Positions 50,398 through 59,443 are shown, numbered from the stretch's first letter. The stretch: 64,000 nucleotides of DNA from Microbacteriaceae bacterium (GCA_025465095.1 JAODME010000029.1:1-64000); one strand, 5' to 3'. Notes: generated from the letters alone by a model not told the origin. Numbers and translations are program-made.

Positions 50398-52005
50398 GTG
50401 GACGGGCACTACGTCGATCTCTGGCACCGCATCGCGCTCACGGCACCGGACCGCCCCGCCGTCATCACGGTCGGGGAGTCGAGTCTCAGCTACGCCCAGT
50501 TCGATGACGCTGCCGGTCGATTCGCCGCGCTGCTGGCGGAGCTCGGCGTGCATCGCGACGATAAGGTCTCGATACTCCTGCACAATCGGCCGGAGTGGCT
50601 GGTAGCCTTCGCGGGCTCGCTGCGCGTCGGGGTCGTGCCGGTGTCGCTCAACTTCCGGTACCGCGCCCGGGAGGTCGCCGTTCTCCTCGACGACTCCGAC
50701 TCGACGGTGCTCGTATACGCGGCCAGTCTCGCCGGTGTGGCCGCGGAGGCGGTCGGGCTGCTCGGCAGGCCGATCGCGCTGCTCCAAGTGCAGGATGTGG
50801 ACGCGGAGCTCCTGCCGGGCGCCCTCGACTTCGCCGAGGCGGCGATCCGCGAGCCGTTGCCATACGAGGATCCGGTGCAGGGCGACTTCTTCATGTACAC
50901 CGGCGGTACCACCGGGGCACCGAAGGCCGCCGTCTGGGACGTACGCCAGATGCTCTCGATGCAGGTGTACAATGCGTACGTTACGGCGGGGCTGCCGTTG
51001 CCGGAGACGCCCGACGATGTCGTGCGCCTCGCCACCGGCCCCGAGTCGCGCCGGATCGTCGCGCTCGCCCTCTCGCCCTTCATGCACGGCACCGCTCTCA
51101 CAACGGTCATCAACGCGCTCCTCCTAGGTGGCACGGTCGTCATCCTGCCGACAGCGCGATTCGACGCCGGCCGGGCGATTCAAACGATCCTCGAAGAGGG
51201 CGTAACCCGCGTGGCGGTGGCTGGCGACGCGATCGCTCTCCCGCTTCTCGCCGCGGCCGAAGAGGTTGGCATCGACGAGCTGCCCGCCCTCGAGTCGGTG
51301 TTGTCGTCGGGCATGCGCTTCAGTGATTCGACGAAGGCGCGTCTACACGCGATCGCGCCCCGCCTCGTCATCACTGACATCCTCGCCTCGACCGAGGGGG
51401 GCGCCGTCGCTCTCAGCATCACGCGCTCGGCGGCGGACCTTCCGGCACGATTCCAGACGACGCCTGGGACGGTTGTGCTCGACGAGGCGCTGGAGGAGGT
51501 GCAGGACGTGCCCGGCTCTGTCGGGAAGATCGCCTTCACCGGTGGCATGCCGAAGGGGTACTACAAGGACGAGCAGAAGACGGTGGCGAACTTCGTCGAG
51601 ATTCGCGGTCGCCGACATATCATCCCCGGCGACCTCGTGCGGGTCGAGGACGACCACTACATCGAGCTGCTTGGCCGCGGCGCGACCGTCGTCAACTCGG
51701 GCGGCGAGAAGGTGTATCCGACGGAGGTCGAGGAGTCGATACTGCGGTTCCCAGGAGTGGAGGATGCGATGGTGTTCGGTATTCCGGACCCCCGGTGGGG
51801 CGAGGTGGTCGCGGCCGCGGTCGCCGTCCAGCGCCCAGCCGAGTTCTCGGTGGCCGACCTCCTGCATCACATCGACTCTGAGCTCGCCGGCTACAAGAAG
51901 CCGCGCCGCGTGCTCGTGGTTCAAAATCTCGAGCGTAGTCCAAGCGGCAAGGTGGATCTGGGGCGTCTCCGGGAGCGCACACTCGAGTCAGGAGCGACGG
52001 CATGA
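50398..52005 (+). CDS. Acyl-CoA synthetase (AMP-forming)
   Basis: An ANL-superfamily ligase of 535 residues. The AMP-binding P-loop YTGGTTGAPK is at 167-176, the hinge/A8 region is LLGRGATVVNSGGEKVYPTEVEESI near 425-449, and the catalytic lysine is K518 in PSGKVDLG. It starts with GTG 2 bases after the SDR stop and ends overlapping the amidohydrolase (ATGA). It would activate the imported carboxylic acid to its CoA thioester as the first step. Sequence resembles medium/cyclic-acid ligases of steroid and aromatic pathways rather than acetate enzymes; the acid is not known. Confidence 0.88.
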   Translation: MDGHYVDLWHRIALTAPDRPAVITVGESSLSYAQFDDAAGRFAALLAELGVHRDDKVSILLHNRPEWLVAFAGSLRVGVVPVSLNFRYRAREVAVLLDDSDSTVLVYAASLAGVAAEAVGLLGRPIALLQVQDVDAELLPGALDFAEAAIREPLPYEDPVQGDFFMYTGGTTGAPKAAVWDVRQMLSMQVYNAYVTAGLPLPETPDDVVRLATGPESRRIVALALSPFMHGTALTTVINALLLGGTVVILPTARFDAGRAIQTILEEGVTRVAVAGDAIALPLLAAAEEVGIDELPALESVLSSGMRFSDSTKARLHAIAPRLVITDILASTEGGAVALSITRSAADLPARFQTTPGTVVLDEALEEVQDVPGSVGKIAFTGGMPKGYYKDEQKTVANFVEIRGRRHIIPGDLVRVEDDHYIELLGRGATVVNSGGEKVYPTEVEESILRFPGVEDAMVFGIPDPRWGEVVAAAVAVQRPAEFSVADLLHHIDSELAGYKKPRRVLVVQNLERSPSGKVDLGRLRERTLESGATA

Positions 52006-52886
52006 CCCGCTATGAACCGGCGATCGACGTCTCCTCACTCCGGGCGATTGACACGCACGTCCACGTGCAGTTCGACTCGACCGGACGGCGGCCCCTTCCC
52101 GACGACCTGCTCGCGGCGATGGACCGTTACTTCGGCCACGCTCCGCGCGCCCTCTCGATCGATGAGCTGGCGGACTTCTATCGAGAGCGGTCGATGGCGG
52201 CCGTCGTCTTCACCGTCGACGCCCGCACGGCCATGGGGGTCGTCCCGAACAGCAGTGAGGAAATAGCGGCGGGAGCCGCCCGGCATCCGGACGTCCTCAT
52301 CCCGTTCGGCAGCGTCGACCCTCGCACGGGTAGCGATGCAATCGAACTCGCCCGGAGGCTCGTCGCCGACTGTGGGGTGCGCGGGTTCAAGTTCCACCCG
52401 AGCGTGCAGGCGTTCGACCCTTCGGGCGACGAGTACAAGCCCCTCTGGGGTTCGATTGAGGAGCTCGGCGTGCCGGCGATCTTCCACACCGGGCAGACGG
52501 GGGTGGGTGCGGGGCTCCCGGGCGGAGCCGGCATCAAGTTGCGCTACTCAAACCCTATGCTTCTAGACGAGGTCGCCGCGGACTTCCCCGGGCTCAATAT
52601 CATCCTTGCTCACCCGTCGGTGCCGTGGCAGGACGAGGCACTGTCAATGGCCGCACACAAGGCCAACGTGTTCATTGACCTGTCCGGGTGGTCGCCGAAG
52701 TATTTCTCTCCCGAGCTCGTGCGCCAGGCCGGGAGCATCCTGCAGGACAAAATGCTGTTCGGCTCCGACTTCCCGGCACTCACCCCGGACCGGTGGCTCG
52801 ACGACTTCGCGCGGTTGGAGCTCAAGGACGCGGCGCGCCCGAAGATCCTCAAGGACAACGCAGTCCGGCTGCTGGGGCTTGCGTGA
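52002..52886 (+). CDS. Amidohydrolase-2 family metal-dependent hydrolase/decarboxylase
   Basis: The 294-residue TIM-barrel protein has H19 and H21 in DTHVHV, a further histidine in GFKFHPS near 130, IFHTGQTG near 160, and D in FGSDFPAL near 250. This is the ligand set of the ACMSD/gamma-resorcylate decarboxylase and related cog2159 hydrolases. Translational coupling on both sides (ATGA, GTGA) to an acyl-CoA ligase and a dehydrogenase is unusual and suggests hydrolysis or decarboxylation of a ring-type intermediate. The exact reaction cannot be read from sequence. Confidence 0.82.
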   Translation: MTRYEPAIDVSSLRAIDTHVHVQFDSTGRRPLPDDLLAAMDRYFGHAPRALSIDELADFYRERSMAAVVFTVDARTAMGVVPNSSEEIAAGAARHPDVLIPFGSVDPRTGSDAIELARRLVADCGVRGFKFHPSVQAFDPSGDEYKPLWGSIEELGVPAIFHTGQTGVGAGLPGGAGIKLRYSNPMLLDEVAADFPGLNIILAHPSVPWQDEALSMAAHKANVFIDLSGWSPKYFSPELVRQAGSILQDKMLFGSDFPALTPDRWLDDFARLELKDAARPKILKDNAVRLLGLA

Positions 52887-54064
52887 CCGCCTTGTATCCG
52901 GTTTCGGACATCTACGGCTTCGCGGAGTTGCTGACCGAGCCGGAGCTCGCGAAGCTGCGATCGCTGCGCGAGTTGCTCGAGACCCGCCTTCAACCGATCC
53001 TCGCCGACCACTGGGAGCGGGCGGTCTCTCCCGTGCATCTGCGCGAACCCCTCCGCGACCTCCGTCTCGTCGACGACCCGGCGCTGCTCGGCGAAAACGG
53101 ACGTGCCCGGGAGTTGTACACCGGTTTCCGCAACTTCGAGTTCTCGCGCACCGACGTCGGCACCGGGATGCTCTACCACGGGCAGGTCGCAATGTTCCGT
53201 GAGCTGGTCCGTCAGGGCGGCAGCGCGCAACAGGTGGAGGACTGGGACGACGCGATCGTCTCGTTTGAAATGACCGGCGCGTTCGCGCTCACCGAGCCGG
53301 ACCACGGCTCGGATGTCGCGCGAGGCCTCGAGACGACGGCGCGCCGTGAGGGCGATGATTGGATCCTCGATGGCCGGAAGCGCTGGATCGGCAACGTGGC
53401 GCACTCGGAGTTCGTCGCCATCTTCGCCCGCGATGTGGCCGACGGACAGGTGAAGGTATTCCTCGCCCGGACCGATGCCCCGGGGCTGACGCTCACCACG
53501 ATCGAGCGCAAGGTGGCCCTGCGCATCGTCACGAATTCCGACATTGCCCTGGAAGATGTCGTGGTGCCTGAGTCCCACCGCCTGCAGCGCATCACCTCGT
53601 TTGCCGATGTGGCCGCGTTGTTCCGGACGTTGCGGCCGGACGTGGCATGGATCGCGGCGGGTGCCCAGGCGGGCGCCTACGAGGCGGCGCTGCGCTACAC
53701 GCTCGAACGTGAGCAGTTCGGTCGGCCGATCGCGAGTTTCCAGCTCGTTCAGGACAAGCTGGTGCGGATGCTCGGCAACGTCACCGCGTCGCTCGGGATG
53801 GCGGTACGGCTCTCCCAGCGGCGGCAGGAGGGAACACAGCGTGATGAGGATTCGGCGCTTGCGAAGGTCTGGATCGCGGATCGCCTGCGCGAGACGGTCG
53901 CGTGGGCACGCGAGGTCGTCGGCGGGAACGGGATCCTCATCGATAACGACGTCGCCCGGTTCTTCACGGACGCCGAGGCGATATATACCTACGAGGGGAC
54001 ACGCGAGATCAACACCCTGGTCGTGGGTCGCGCAGTGACTGGAATCAGCGCATTTGTCCGCTGA
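52883..54064 (+). CDS. Acyl-CoA dehydrogenase, glutaryl-CoA-dehydrogenase-like
   Basis: The 393-residue flavoprotein has the FAD/substrate motif FALTEPDHGSD near 133-143, W-IGN near 171-175, and the catalytic glutamate E371 in TYEGTREINTLVVGRAVTG, which is the glutaryl-CoA dehydrogenase pattern. Such enzymes oxidise, and sometimes decarboxylate, dicarboxyl-CoA esters. It starts with GTG overlapping the amidohydrolase stop (GTGA). With ligase, MaoC and SDR it completes an activation-dehydrogenation-hydration-oxidation series; the thiolase is missing from the window. Confidence 0.87.
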   Translation: MTALYPVSDIYGFAELLTEPELAKLRSLRELLETRLQPILADHWERAVSPVHLREPLRDLRLVDDPALLGENGRARELYTGFRNFEFSRTDVGTGMLYHGQVAMFRELVRQGGSAQQVEDWDDAIVSFEMTGAFALTEPDHGSDVARGLETTARREGDDWILDGRKRWIGNVAHSEFVAIFARDVADGQVKVFLARTDAPGLTLTTIERKVALRIVTNSDIALEDVVVPESHRLQRITSFADVAALFRTLRPDVAWIAAGAQAGAYEAALRYTLEREQFGRPIASFQLVQDKLVRMLGNVTASLGMAVRLSQRRQEGTQRDEDSALAKVWIADRLRETVAWAREVVGGNGILIDNDVARFFTDAEAIYTYEGTREINTLVVGRAVTGISAFVR

Positions 54065-54172
54065 AAATGGGATCGCTTGCTGTGCCTCAAGGATTCAGGT
54101 AACCTGCGACAACCGGATGCGGCGTTCGCCGCCCCGGCATGCACCATCTCAAAGAAGAGACAGAGGAGAGCA

Positions 54173-55159
54173 ATGTCGTTCCCCCGGAAGCACGCTGCTG
54201 CGGTCGCCGCGGTAATTCTGATTACAGGCCTCGTCGCGGGGTGCTCGGAATCGGGCGCACGGCCCGGGCCGGATCCCGATGAGCCCATCGCCATCACCGT
54301 AGGCACCCTGCCAGCCGGCGATTACGCCCCCTTGTACCTCGCCGAGCAGGAAGGTTTTTTCGACGAGGAGGGTCTCGACGTCACTATCGAGGTCATCGCT
54401 GGCGGCGCCGTCGGCGTCACCCAGCTCGTCTCCGGCGACCTCCAGTTCAGCTCCGCCACCTGGACCAACGTGCTCCTCGCCGTCTCGCAGGGCCTCGAGT
54501 TGCAGGTGGTTCGAGAGGGTACCGACTCGAGCAAGGAGGGAATCAACGCCATCATCGTCGCAGAGGACTCCGGCATCGATTCGATAGAGGACCTCCGTGG
54601 CATGGCCGTGTCGGTCAACACCCTCGCCTCGGCCACTGAGATTCAGGTGCGCGACTGCTTCTCGACAGCGGGACTCGAGCCAGGAGACTACGAGCTCGTC
54701 GAGGTGCCGTTCCCGGAGGTCGGCGCGGCCGTGAGCCAGGGACGGGTCGCGGCGGGCCTGGTGCCCGAGCCGTTCATCACGATCGGCGCCTCACAGGGAC
54801 TGGTTTCGATCCTTGCCCCCTCGGTCTGCAACGAGGATCAGGAGAACAGCCCGCTGGTCAACTGGAACGCGTCGCGGGAGTACGCCGAGGAGAACCCCGA
54901 AGTCGTTGCGGCTTTCGTGCGCGCCATGGACAAGGCCACTGAACTCGTGCTCAATGACCCGGACGCTCTCGTCGAGATCCTGTCCACGTTCACCACCCTC
55001 ACCCCAGAACTCGCGGCCGCGATCACCTCACCAAGCTTCGTTCTCGACGGCACGCCGGACATCGAAGGTGCCGAGCTCACGATGGAGCTGATGCTCGAGT
55101 ATGGCTTGCTCGAGGAGCCGCTCGACAACCTGTCGCAGTACGCCTGGCAAGGCGAGTGA
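54173..55159 (+). CDS. NMT1/SsuA-like ABC substrate-binding lipoprotein
   Basis: A 328-residue periplasmic-binding-type lipoprotein, signal ending VAGC with cysteine 24. Family features are GDYAPLYLAEQEGFFDEEGLDV near 47-68, a GG-x-VGVTQLVSGDLQF loop, and LRGMAVSVNTLAS near 142-154. GAGGAGAG precedes the ATG at 54173. It lies 108 bases after the CoA-degradation operon on the same strand, before two permeases and an ATPase. The ligand is probably the acid degraded by that operon. Confidence 0.85.
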   Translation: MSFPRKHAAAVAAVILITGLVAGCSESGARPGPDPDEPIAITVGTLPAGDYAPLYLAEQEGFFDEEGLDVTIEVIAGGAVGVTQLVSGDLQFSSATWTNVLLAVSQGLELQVVREGTDSSKEGINAIIVAEDSGIDSIEDLRGMAVSVNTLASATEIQVRDCFSTAGLEPGDYELVEVPFPEVGAAVSQGRVAAGLVPEPFITIGASQGLVSILAPSVCNEDQENSPLVNWNASREYAEENPEVVAAFVRAMDKATELVLNDPDALVEILSTFTTLTPELAAAITSPSFVLDGTPDIEGAELTMELMLEYGLLEEPLDNLSQYAWQGE

Positions 55160-55165
55160 CATCCG

Positions 55166-55195
55166 GGCACGAGGCCCGGGTCCGGGCCTCGTGCC
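55166..55195 (+). promoter_or_regulatory. Strong intercistronic hairpin after the binding-protein gene
   Basis: A perfect 14-base-pair GC-rich stem (55166-55179 with 55182-55195) lies 6 bases after the binding-protein stop, with no U-run. As in the arabinoside operon (6718-6748), it separates the binding-protein gene from the permease genes and may set higher binding-protein levels. Confidence 0.6.
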
Positions 55196-55241
55196 GCACA
55201 CTCCACCTAACACCTCTACACCTCGCCGAGAGGGAGGAACC

Positions 55242-56084
55242 ATGCGATCGGTGACCACGAGCACCTCCCACGCCTCGCGCCGAGCACGAGCAGGCTCGCG
55301 TAGCCGCGTGACGATCCTCCGCGGGGCAGCCGGACTCCTCGTGGTGTTCCTCGTGGCAGAACTCATCTCGCGCTCCGGCATCGTGAGCGAGGTTTTCCTG
55401 CCGCCGACCTCCGTGGTGCTGCTGCGCGTCGCCGAACTGCTCATCAACGCCGAGTTCCTCAGCGCCATTCTCGCCACGCTTCAGGCGTGGGTGATAGGCC
55501 TCGCGATCTGCATCGCGATCGCGGTCGCGCTCGGCGTGCTGCTCGGCTCCTCGGGCGCTGCCTATTCCGCCAGCCGCGCCGTCATCGAATTCCTCCGGCC
55601 GATCCCGTCGGTCGCTCTCATCCCCCTCGCGATCCTCGTCCTCGGCAACGACGTCGAGATGAAGATCGCGCTCATCGTCTTCTCGACTCTGTGGCCCGTG
55701 CTCTTCAACACGATCTACGGGATGCATGATGTCGATCCGATCGCGAAGCTCACGGCCATGAGCTTCGGCCGAAGCCGCCTGTCGACGCTCCTCTTCGTGT
55801 CGCTGCCGAGCGCCGCACCCTTCATCTTCACCGGCATCCGCATAGCCGCGTCGGTCGCGCTCATCGTCGCAGTCAGCGCGGAGCTGCTCGCCGGGGCGTC
55901 GGATGGACTGGGCCGGTGGATGCTCGACGCGAGCGCCACCGGCAACCGGCCCGACCTGGTCTACGCGGCGACTATCATCGCGGGCCTGCTCGGGCTCGGG
56001 ATCAACGGCGTGCTCGTGTTCATCGAGCGCCGGATGCTCTCCTGGCAGCCGGCGCTTCGTCAGACCCGTGAGGGCTCGGCATGA
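55242..56084 (+). CDS. SsuC-like ABC permease 1
   Basis: The 280-residue protein has about six membrane segments, PIPSVALIPLAILVLG near 121-136 and a degenerate EAA loop (KLTAMSFGRSRL). An excellent GGGAGGAA precedes its ATG. It overlaps the next permease by 4 bases. The two permeases are related but different, so the importer is a heterodimer, less usual for the SsuC family, which mostly works as homodimers. Confidence 0.85.
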   Translation: MRSVTTSTSHASRRARAGSRSRVTILRGAAGLLVVFLVAELISRSGIVSEVFLPPTSVVLLRVAELLINAEFLSAILATLQAWVIGLAICIAIAVALGVLLGSSGAAYSASRAVIEFLRPIPSVALIPLAILVLGNDVEMKIALIVFSTLWPVLFNTIYGMHDVDPIAKLTAMSFGRSRLSTLLFVSLPSAAPFIFTGIRIAASVALIVAVSAELLAGASDGLGRWMLDASATGNRPDLVYAATIIAGLLGLGINGVLVFIERRMLSWQPALRQTREGSA

Positions 56085-56929
56085 CGGCGACCGACACTTC
56101 CTGGGGTGGCGTCGCGCAGCGCCCGCGCCGAGACTTCCGCCGACTGCGCGAGTTTGCAGCGCGCTGGGGTGCGCTCTTCGCCCTCGGTGTCGTTTGGGAA
56201 ATAGCCGCCCGCATCGCCGATTCGATCTACTTCCCGCCGATCTCGAGGATCATGCATCGGTTCGTGGAACTCTGGCTGTCGGGACCGCCGAACACACTGT
56301 TCCTGACCGAGGGGGTCGCGACGGACATCGTGCCAAGCCTCACCCGCATGCTCGGGGGATGGTCGATCGCGGTGGTCCTAGGGGTGCTGCTCGGCGTTGC
56401 GATCGGGCGTAGCCGCACGCTCGGCGACTTCGTCGAGCCGATCATCCACTTCGTCCGGGCGATCCCGCCGCCCGCGCTCATCCCGATTTTTTTCATCCTG
56501 CTCGGCATCGGCAACGAGATGCGGGTGTCGCTCATCGCGTTCGCCGTTATCTGGCCGGTGCTGCTGAACACGATAGACGGTGTGCGGTCGGTCGAAACGC
56601 TTCACCTCGACACCGGGCGGGTGTTCGAGTTCGATCGCCGCAAGGTCTTTTTCGGGATCGTGTTGCCGAGCGCGGCACCCAAGATCTTCGCCGGGATGAG
56701 GGTGAGCCTCTCGGTCGCCCTCATCGTCATGGTGATCTCCGAGATGGTAGGGCGTCCGGACGGGATCGGCTCCGTCATCCTCGGCGCACAACGCACCTTC
56801 CGGATGCTCGACATGTGGTCGGGCATCCTCTTGCTGGGAATCCTCGGTTATGTGCTCAACGCGCTCCTCGCCCTGGTGGAGTCGCGGGTCACGAAATGGC
56901 ATCGGGGCGCACGAGAAGGAGTGTCATGA
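56081..56929 (+). CDS. SsuC-like ABC permease 2
   Basis: The 282-residue protein has the same fold as permease 1: six segments, AIPPPALIPIFFILLGIG near 127-144, and the EAA-like HLDTGRVFEFDRRK near 176-189. It is coupled by ATGA to the permease before it and to the ATPase after it. Confidence 0.85.
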   Translation: MTATDTSWGGVAQRPRRDFRRLREFAARWGALFALGVVWEIAARIADSIYFPPISRIMHRFVELWLSGPPNTLFLTEGVATDIVPSLTRMLGGWSIAVVLGVLLGVAIGRSRTLGDFVEPIIHFVRAIPPPALIPIFFILLGIGNEMRVSLIAFAVIWPVLLNTIDGVRSVETLHLDTGRVFEFDRRKVFFGIVLPSAAPKIFAGMRVSLSVALIVMVISEMVGRPDGIGSVILGAQRTFRMLDMWSGILLLGILGYVLNALLALVESRVTKWHRGAREGVS

Positions 56930-57759
56930 GCGTCACAACGACGAGGACTGATCTGCTGACCATCGAGGGCCTTGGCCACGTCTACGAGGGCAAGCAGCGG
57001 CACGAGGCGATCGGCCGGCTCGATTTCGCGGTACCGGAGGGTGCCTTCGTGTCGATCGTGGGTCCCTCAGGGTGCGGCAAGACGACGATGTTGCGCTGCC
57101 TGTCGGGGCTCATGAGTCCCACACGAGGCACCGTGCTGCTCGGCGGCGCGCCGGTCATCGGTGTCCCGCGCGACCTCGCCCTCGTGTTCCAGGACTACAG
57201 CCGGTCACTCTTCCCGTGGCGCACTGTCGCCGGGAACATAGCGTTCGTGCTGCCGCGAAAGCAGCTCTCCGCGGCCGAGCGAAAAGAGCGAATCGATGAG
57301 AGCCTCGACGCGGTCGGTTTGAGCGCCGCCGCGGATAAGTACCCGTGGCAGCTCTCCGGTGGCATGCAGCAGCGCGTCGCAATTGCACGAGCGCTCGCGT
57401 ACCGCCCGACGATCCTGCTGATGGATGAGCCGTTCGCCTCGGTCGACGCTCAAACGCGTGCGGAGCTCGAGGACCTCATGCTCGCCGTCCGACAGCGGTT
57501 CGGAATGACGATCCTGTTTGTTACCCACGACATAGACGAAAGCGTCTACCTCGCCGATCGCGTGCTCGTGTTATCGAAGTCGCCGTCTACTATCGTCGCG
57601 AGCCTCGAGGTCAACCTCCCGAGCCCGCGCGACCAGGTTGGCACGCGCGAACTCGATGACTTCGTGCAACTGCGCTCGAAGATCGCGCGGATGATCCGAG
57701 ACCAGTCGACGCGGCGACCGTCGGCGCCGGCGATCGGCGACTCTGAAAGCCCTTCGTGA
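56926..57759 (+). CDS. SsuB/TauB-like ABC transporter ATPase
   Basis: The 277-residue ATPase shows Walker A GPSGCGKT near 45-52, Q-loop in VFQDYSRSLFPW, signature LSGGMQQR, Walker B ILLMDEP with the D-loop SVD, and switch histidine in VTHDIDES. It closes the binding protein-permease-permease-ATPase transport block. After it, 57760-57900 contains no recognised gene. Confidence 0.88.
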   Translation: MSVTTTRTDLLTIEGLGHVYEGKQRHEAIGRLDFAVPEGAFVSIVGPSGCGKTTMLRCLSGLMSPTRGTVLLGGAPVIGVPRDLALVFQDYSRSLFPWRTVAGNIAFVLPRKQLSAAERKERIDESLDAVGLSAAADKYPWQLSGGMQQRVAIARALAYRPTILLMDEPFASVDAQTRAELEDLMLAVRQRFGMTILFVTHDIDESVYLADRVLVLSKSPSTIVASLEVNLPSPRDQVGTRELDDFVQLRSKIARMIRDQSTRRPSAPAIGDSESPS

Positions 57760-57900
57760 TATTCAGCGACGCGGTCGCGGACCCGCTCGCACGGCTCGGC
57801 GCTCAGTTCTCCGCCTCGGGGGGAAGCACCAGCTTCCTGCTGATCGACGCGAACGTAGTTCACCCGCCCGGCCGATCATGCGCGAGGAGGTGTCGCTTGC

Positions 57901-58497
57901 TCAGGTTGCGAGGATCGCTGCTCGCGTTCGCGCTTCGACCCGATTCTTGTCGCGCGCTTTGTGGAGAATTGCTTCGGCTTCGGCGCTCGGCACGATGGCG
58001 ACTCCGTCTCGGTCCGCCACCACGATGTCGTTCGGCTGGACGACAACCCCTCCGATCGCTACCGGTACCTGTATTCGGTAGGGACCGTTCTTGTACGGCC
58101 CTGCGGGGCTGCTTGCGCGCGCGAACGTTGGAAAGGCCATTTCCTCGAGGTCGCCGACGTCGCGGATCGCCCCGTCGATGACGATGCCGATGCAGCCGAT
58201 CTTGCGGAGCTTCTCTGCGATCAGTTCCCCGACGAGCGCCCGATCCGTGGCGCCGTGGCCGTTCACGACGAGGACGGATCCCTTAGTGATCAGCGGGAGG
58301 GCGGCATGAATCCCTGCATTGTCGCCACTGGCCACTTCGACGGTGAATGCAGGTCCCGCGATCCTGGCGCCCCTCCAGACAGCCCGGATCCCAGAGTCGA
58401 CGACTCCTAGGCGGTCCATTGAGTCGCCGATATTGGCGACCGGCAGGGCCCCCAGTTTCTGAGCGAGGTCGAGGACCTCGGTGGTTGTTGAAAGCAT
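57901..58497 (-). CDS. RraA-family protein, 4-carboxy-4-hydroxy-2-oxoadipate/HMG aldolase-like
   Basis: The 198-residue protein has the RraA fold pattern: ANIGDSMDRLG at 21-31, a NGHGATDRALVGE loop near 79-91, and R112-D113 in GAIRDV, the residues used for substrate and metal binding in the class II pyruvate aldolases HMG/CHA aldolase (LigK, GalC). The ending PNDIVVADRDGVAIVP is typical. GAGAGGA precedes the ATG at 58497. In the lower 4,5-protocatechuate and gallate pathways this aldolase takes the product of 4-oxalomesaconate hydratase, and a LigJ-like gene is 1 kb away, which supports this role over a simple RNase-regulator role. Confidence 0.8.
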   Translation of the reverse strand: MLSTTTEVLDLAQKLGALPVANIGDSMDRLGVVDSGIRAVWRGARIAGPAFTVEVASGDNAGIHAALPLITKGSVLVVNGHGATDRALVGELIAEKLRKIGCIGIVIDGAIRDVGDLEEMAFPTFARASSPAGPYKNGPYRIQVPVAIGGVVVQPNDIVVADRDGVAIVPSAEAEAILHKARDKNRVEARTRAAILAT

Positions 58498-58581
58498 CAC
58501 ATTCCTCTCGTGCATTGGCATTTGATGTCACATCCGGCCGATCGAAGTGCAAACGTCAGCCGGTAGCGTTCTTCCTCCGCG

Positions 58582-58597
58582 CTGAGCATCAGCTCAG
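58582..58597 (-). terminator. Short hairpin after the dehydrogenase gene
   Basis: CTGAGC-ATCA-GCTCAG directly follows the stop codon of the minus-strand gene at 58599. The 6-base-pair stem has no U-run, so it is a weak terminator candidate or processing site. Confidence 0.35.
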
Positions 58598-58598
58598 A

Positions 58599-59375
58599 TC
58601 ACGCGAGTCGCCCCTCCAACACCCGGAACCACTCGACAGTTGCTGATGACATCCAGTTGAAGGCCCCAAGGCTCACGGCTTGATCCCGAGCATCCACCGC
58701 CTCGTGCAAGCGACGCCGAGCGTGCGTCTGGCTTCCTTCGAGGAGGCGATCGATCGTCGCTTTTCCATCCGGTCCCAACTCGGCCGCGATCTGGTCGTGC
58801 AGCCAGCCGGTTGCGGTCCCTCCTGCTGCGTCCGCCGCTTCCAGGCTCTCGAAGACAAGCGCCGCCAGTCCTTTGGTGAAGATACTTCGTAGCAGCTTTC
58901 TGGTGGCAGAGTCTCCGGCACGTCCCCCAATCGACTCAATGGGGATTCCGGAACCCGAAAGGGTCACTGTCAGCGGGTCCGCGCCGTTTCCGCTGGCCAT
59001 GAGTGGCGTGTGCACGCCTGACCGTGGAACAGGGGCCAATACCGCGACGTCCGCAAAAAGGACGCCGTGCGTCAGAGCGACGTCCTCGAGAATCCGCTTC
59101 GTCGCTGGTGAAGCGGTGTTCAAATCAGCGAAAACAGATCCCGGCCGCATGCTGGGGAGGGCTTCGTGGGCTACAGCTTCGGAGGCGGCAGCTCCCACGA
59201 GGCTGATGACAATCTCTGCGTTTTGAACTGCCTTCGCGAGGTCAGGAAGCTGGAGGACAGCTGCGTTCTCGTAAACGGTGTAAGGGTCGTGTGCTCGCAC
59301 TTCATAGCCCAGAGAGGCGAGGCCACTCGCGTAAATGCGTCCTGCTTCACCCAAACCGATCAGCGTGACTTTCAA
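58599..59375 (-). CDS. NAD(P)-dependent beta-hydroxyacid-dehydrogenase-like protein (DUF1932)
   Basis: A two-domain protein with a Rossmann part (VTLIGLGEAGRIYASGLASLGYEV from the start) and a C-terminal helical domain of the DUF1932/6-phosphogluconate-dehydrogenase-like kind (GGRAGDSATRKLLRSIFTKGLAAL, with the expected lysine near 164). A TTG at 59375 is chosen because GGGAGGG lies at good distance; the longer frame to 59438 lacks a binding site. It runs toward the RraA/aldolase gene and is divergent from the LigJ-like gene. Reaction unknown; oxidation of a hydroxy-dicarboxylate in the same pathway is an inference. Confidence 0.75.
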   Translation of the reverse strand: MKVTLIGLGEAGRIYASGLASLGYEVRAHDPYTVYENAAVLQLPDLAKAVQNAEIVISLVGAAASEAVAHEALPSMRPGSVFADLNTASPATKRILEDVALTHGVLFADVAVLAPVPRSGVHTPLMASGNGADPLTVTLSGSGIPIESIGGRAGDSATRKLLRSIFTKGLAALVFESLEAADAAGGTATGWLHDQIAAELGPDGKATIDRLLEGSQTHARRRLHEAVDARDQAVSLGAFNWMSSATVEWFRVLEGRLA

Positions 59376-59423
59376 CTCTGAAGCCCTCCCTGCGCCAGAC
59401 CGTCGCCGCTCGGCTACGGTGTC

Positions 59424-59443
59424 GTCACATGTTATCATATGAC
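59424..59443. promoter_or_regulatory. Palindrome between the divergent dehydrogenase and LigJ-like genes
   Basis: GTCACATG-TTAT-CATATGAC has 8-base arms matching at 7 positions, and contains the perfect palindrome TCATATGA. It lies in an AT-rich patch of the 170-base divergent promoter region, which fits a GntR- or IclR-type operator. No regulator gene is next to it in the window. Confidence 0.5.
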
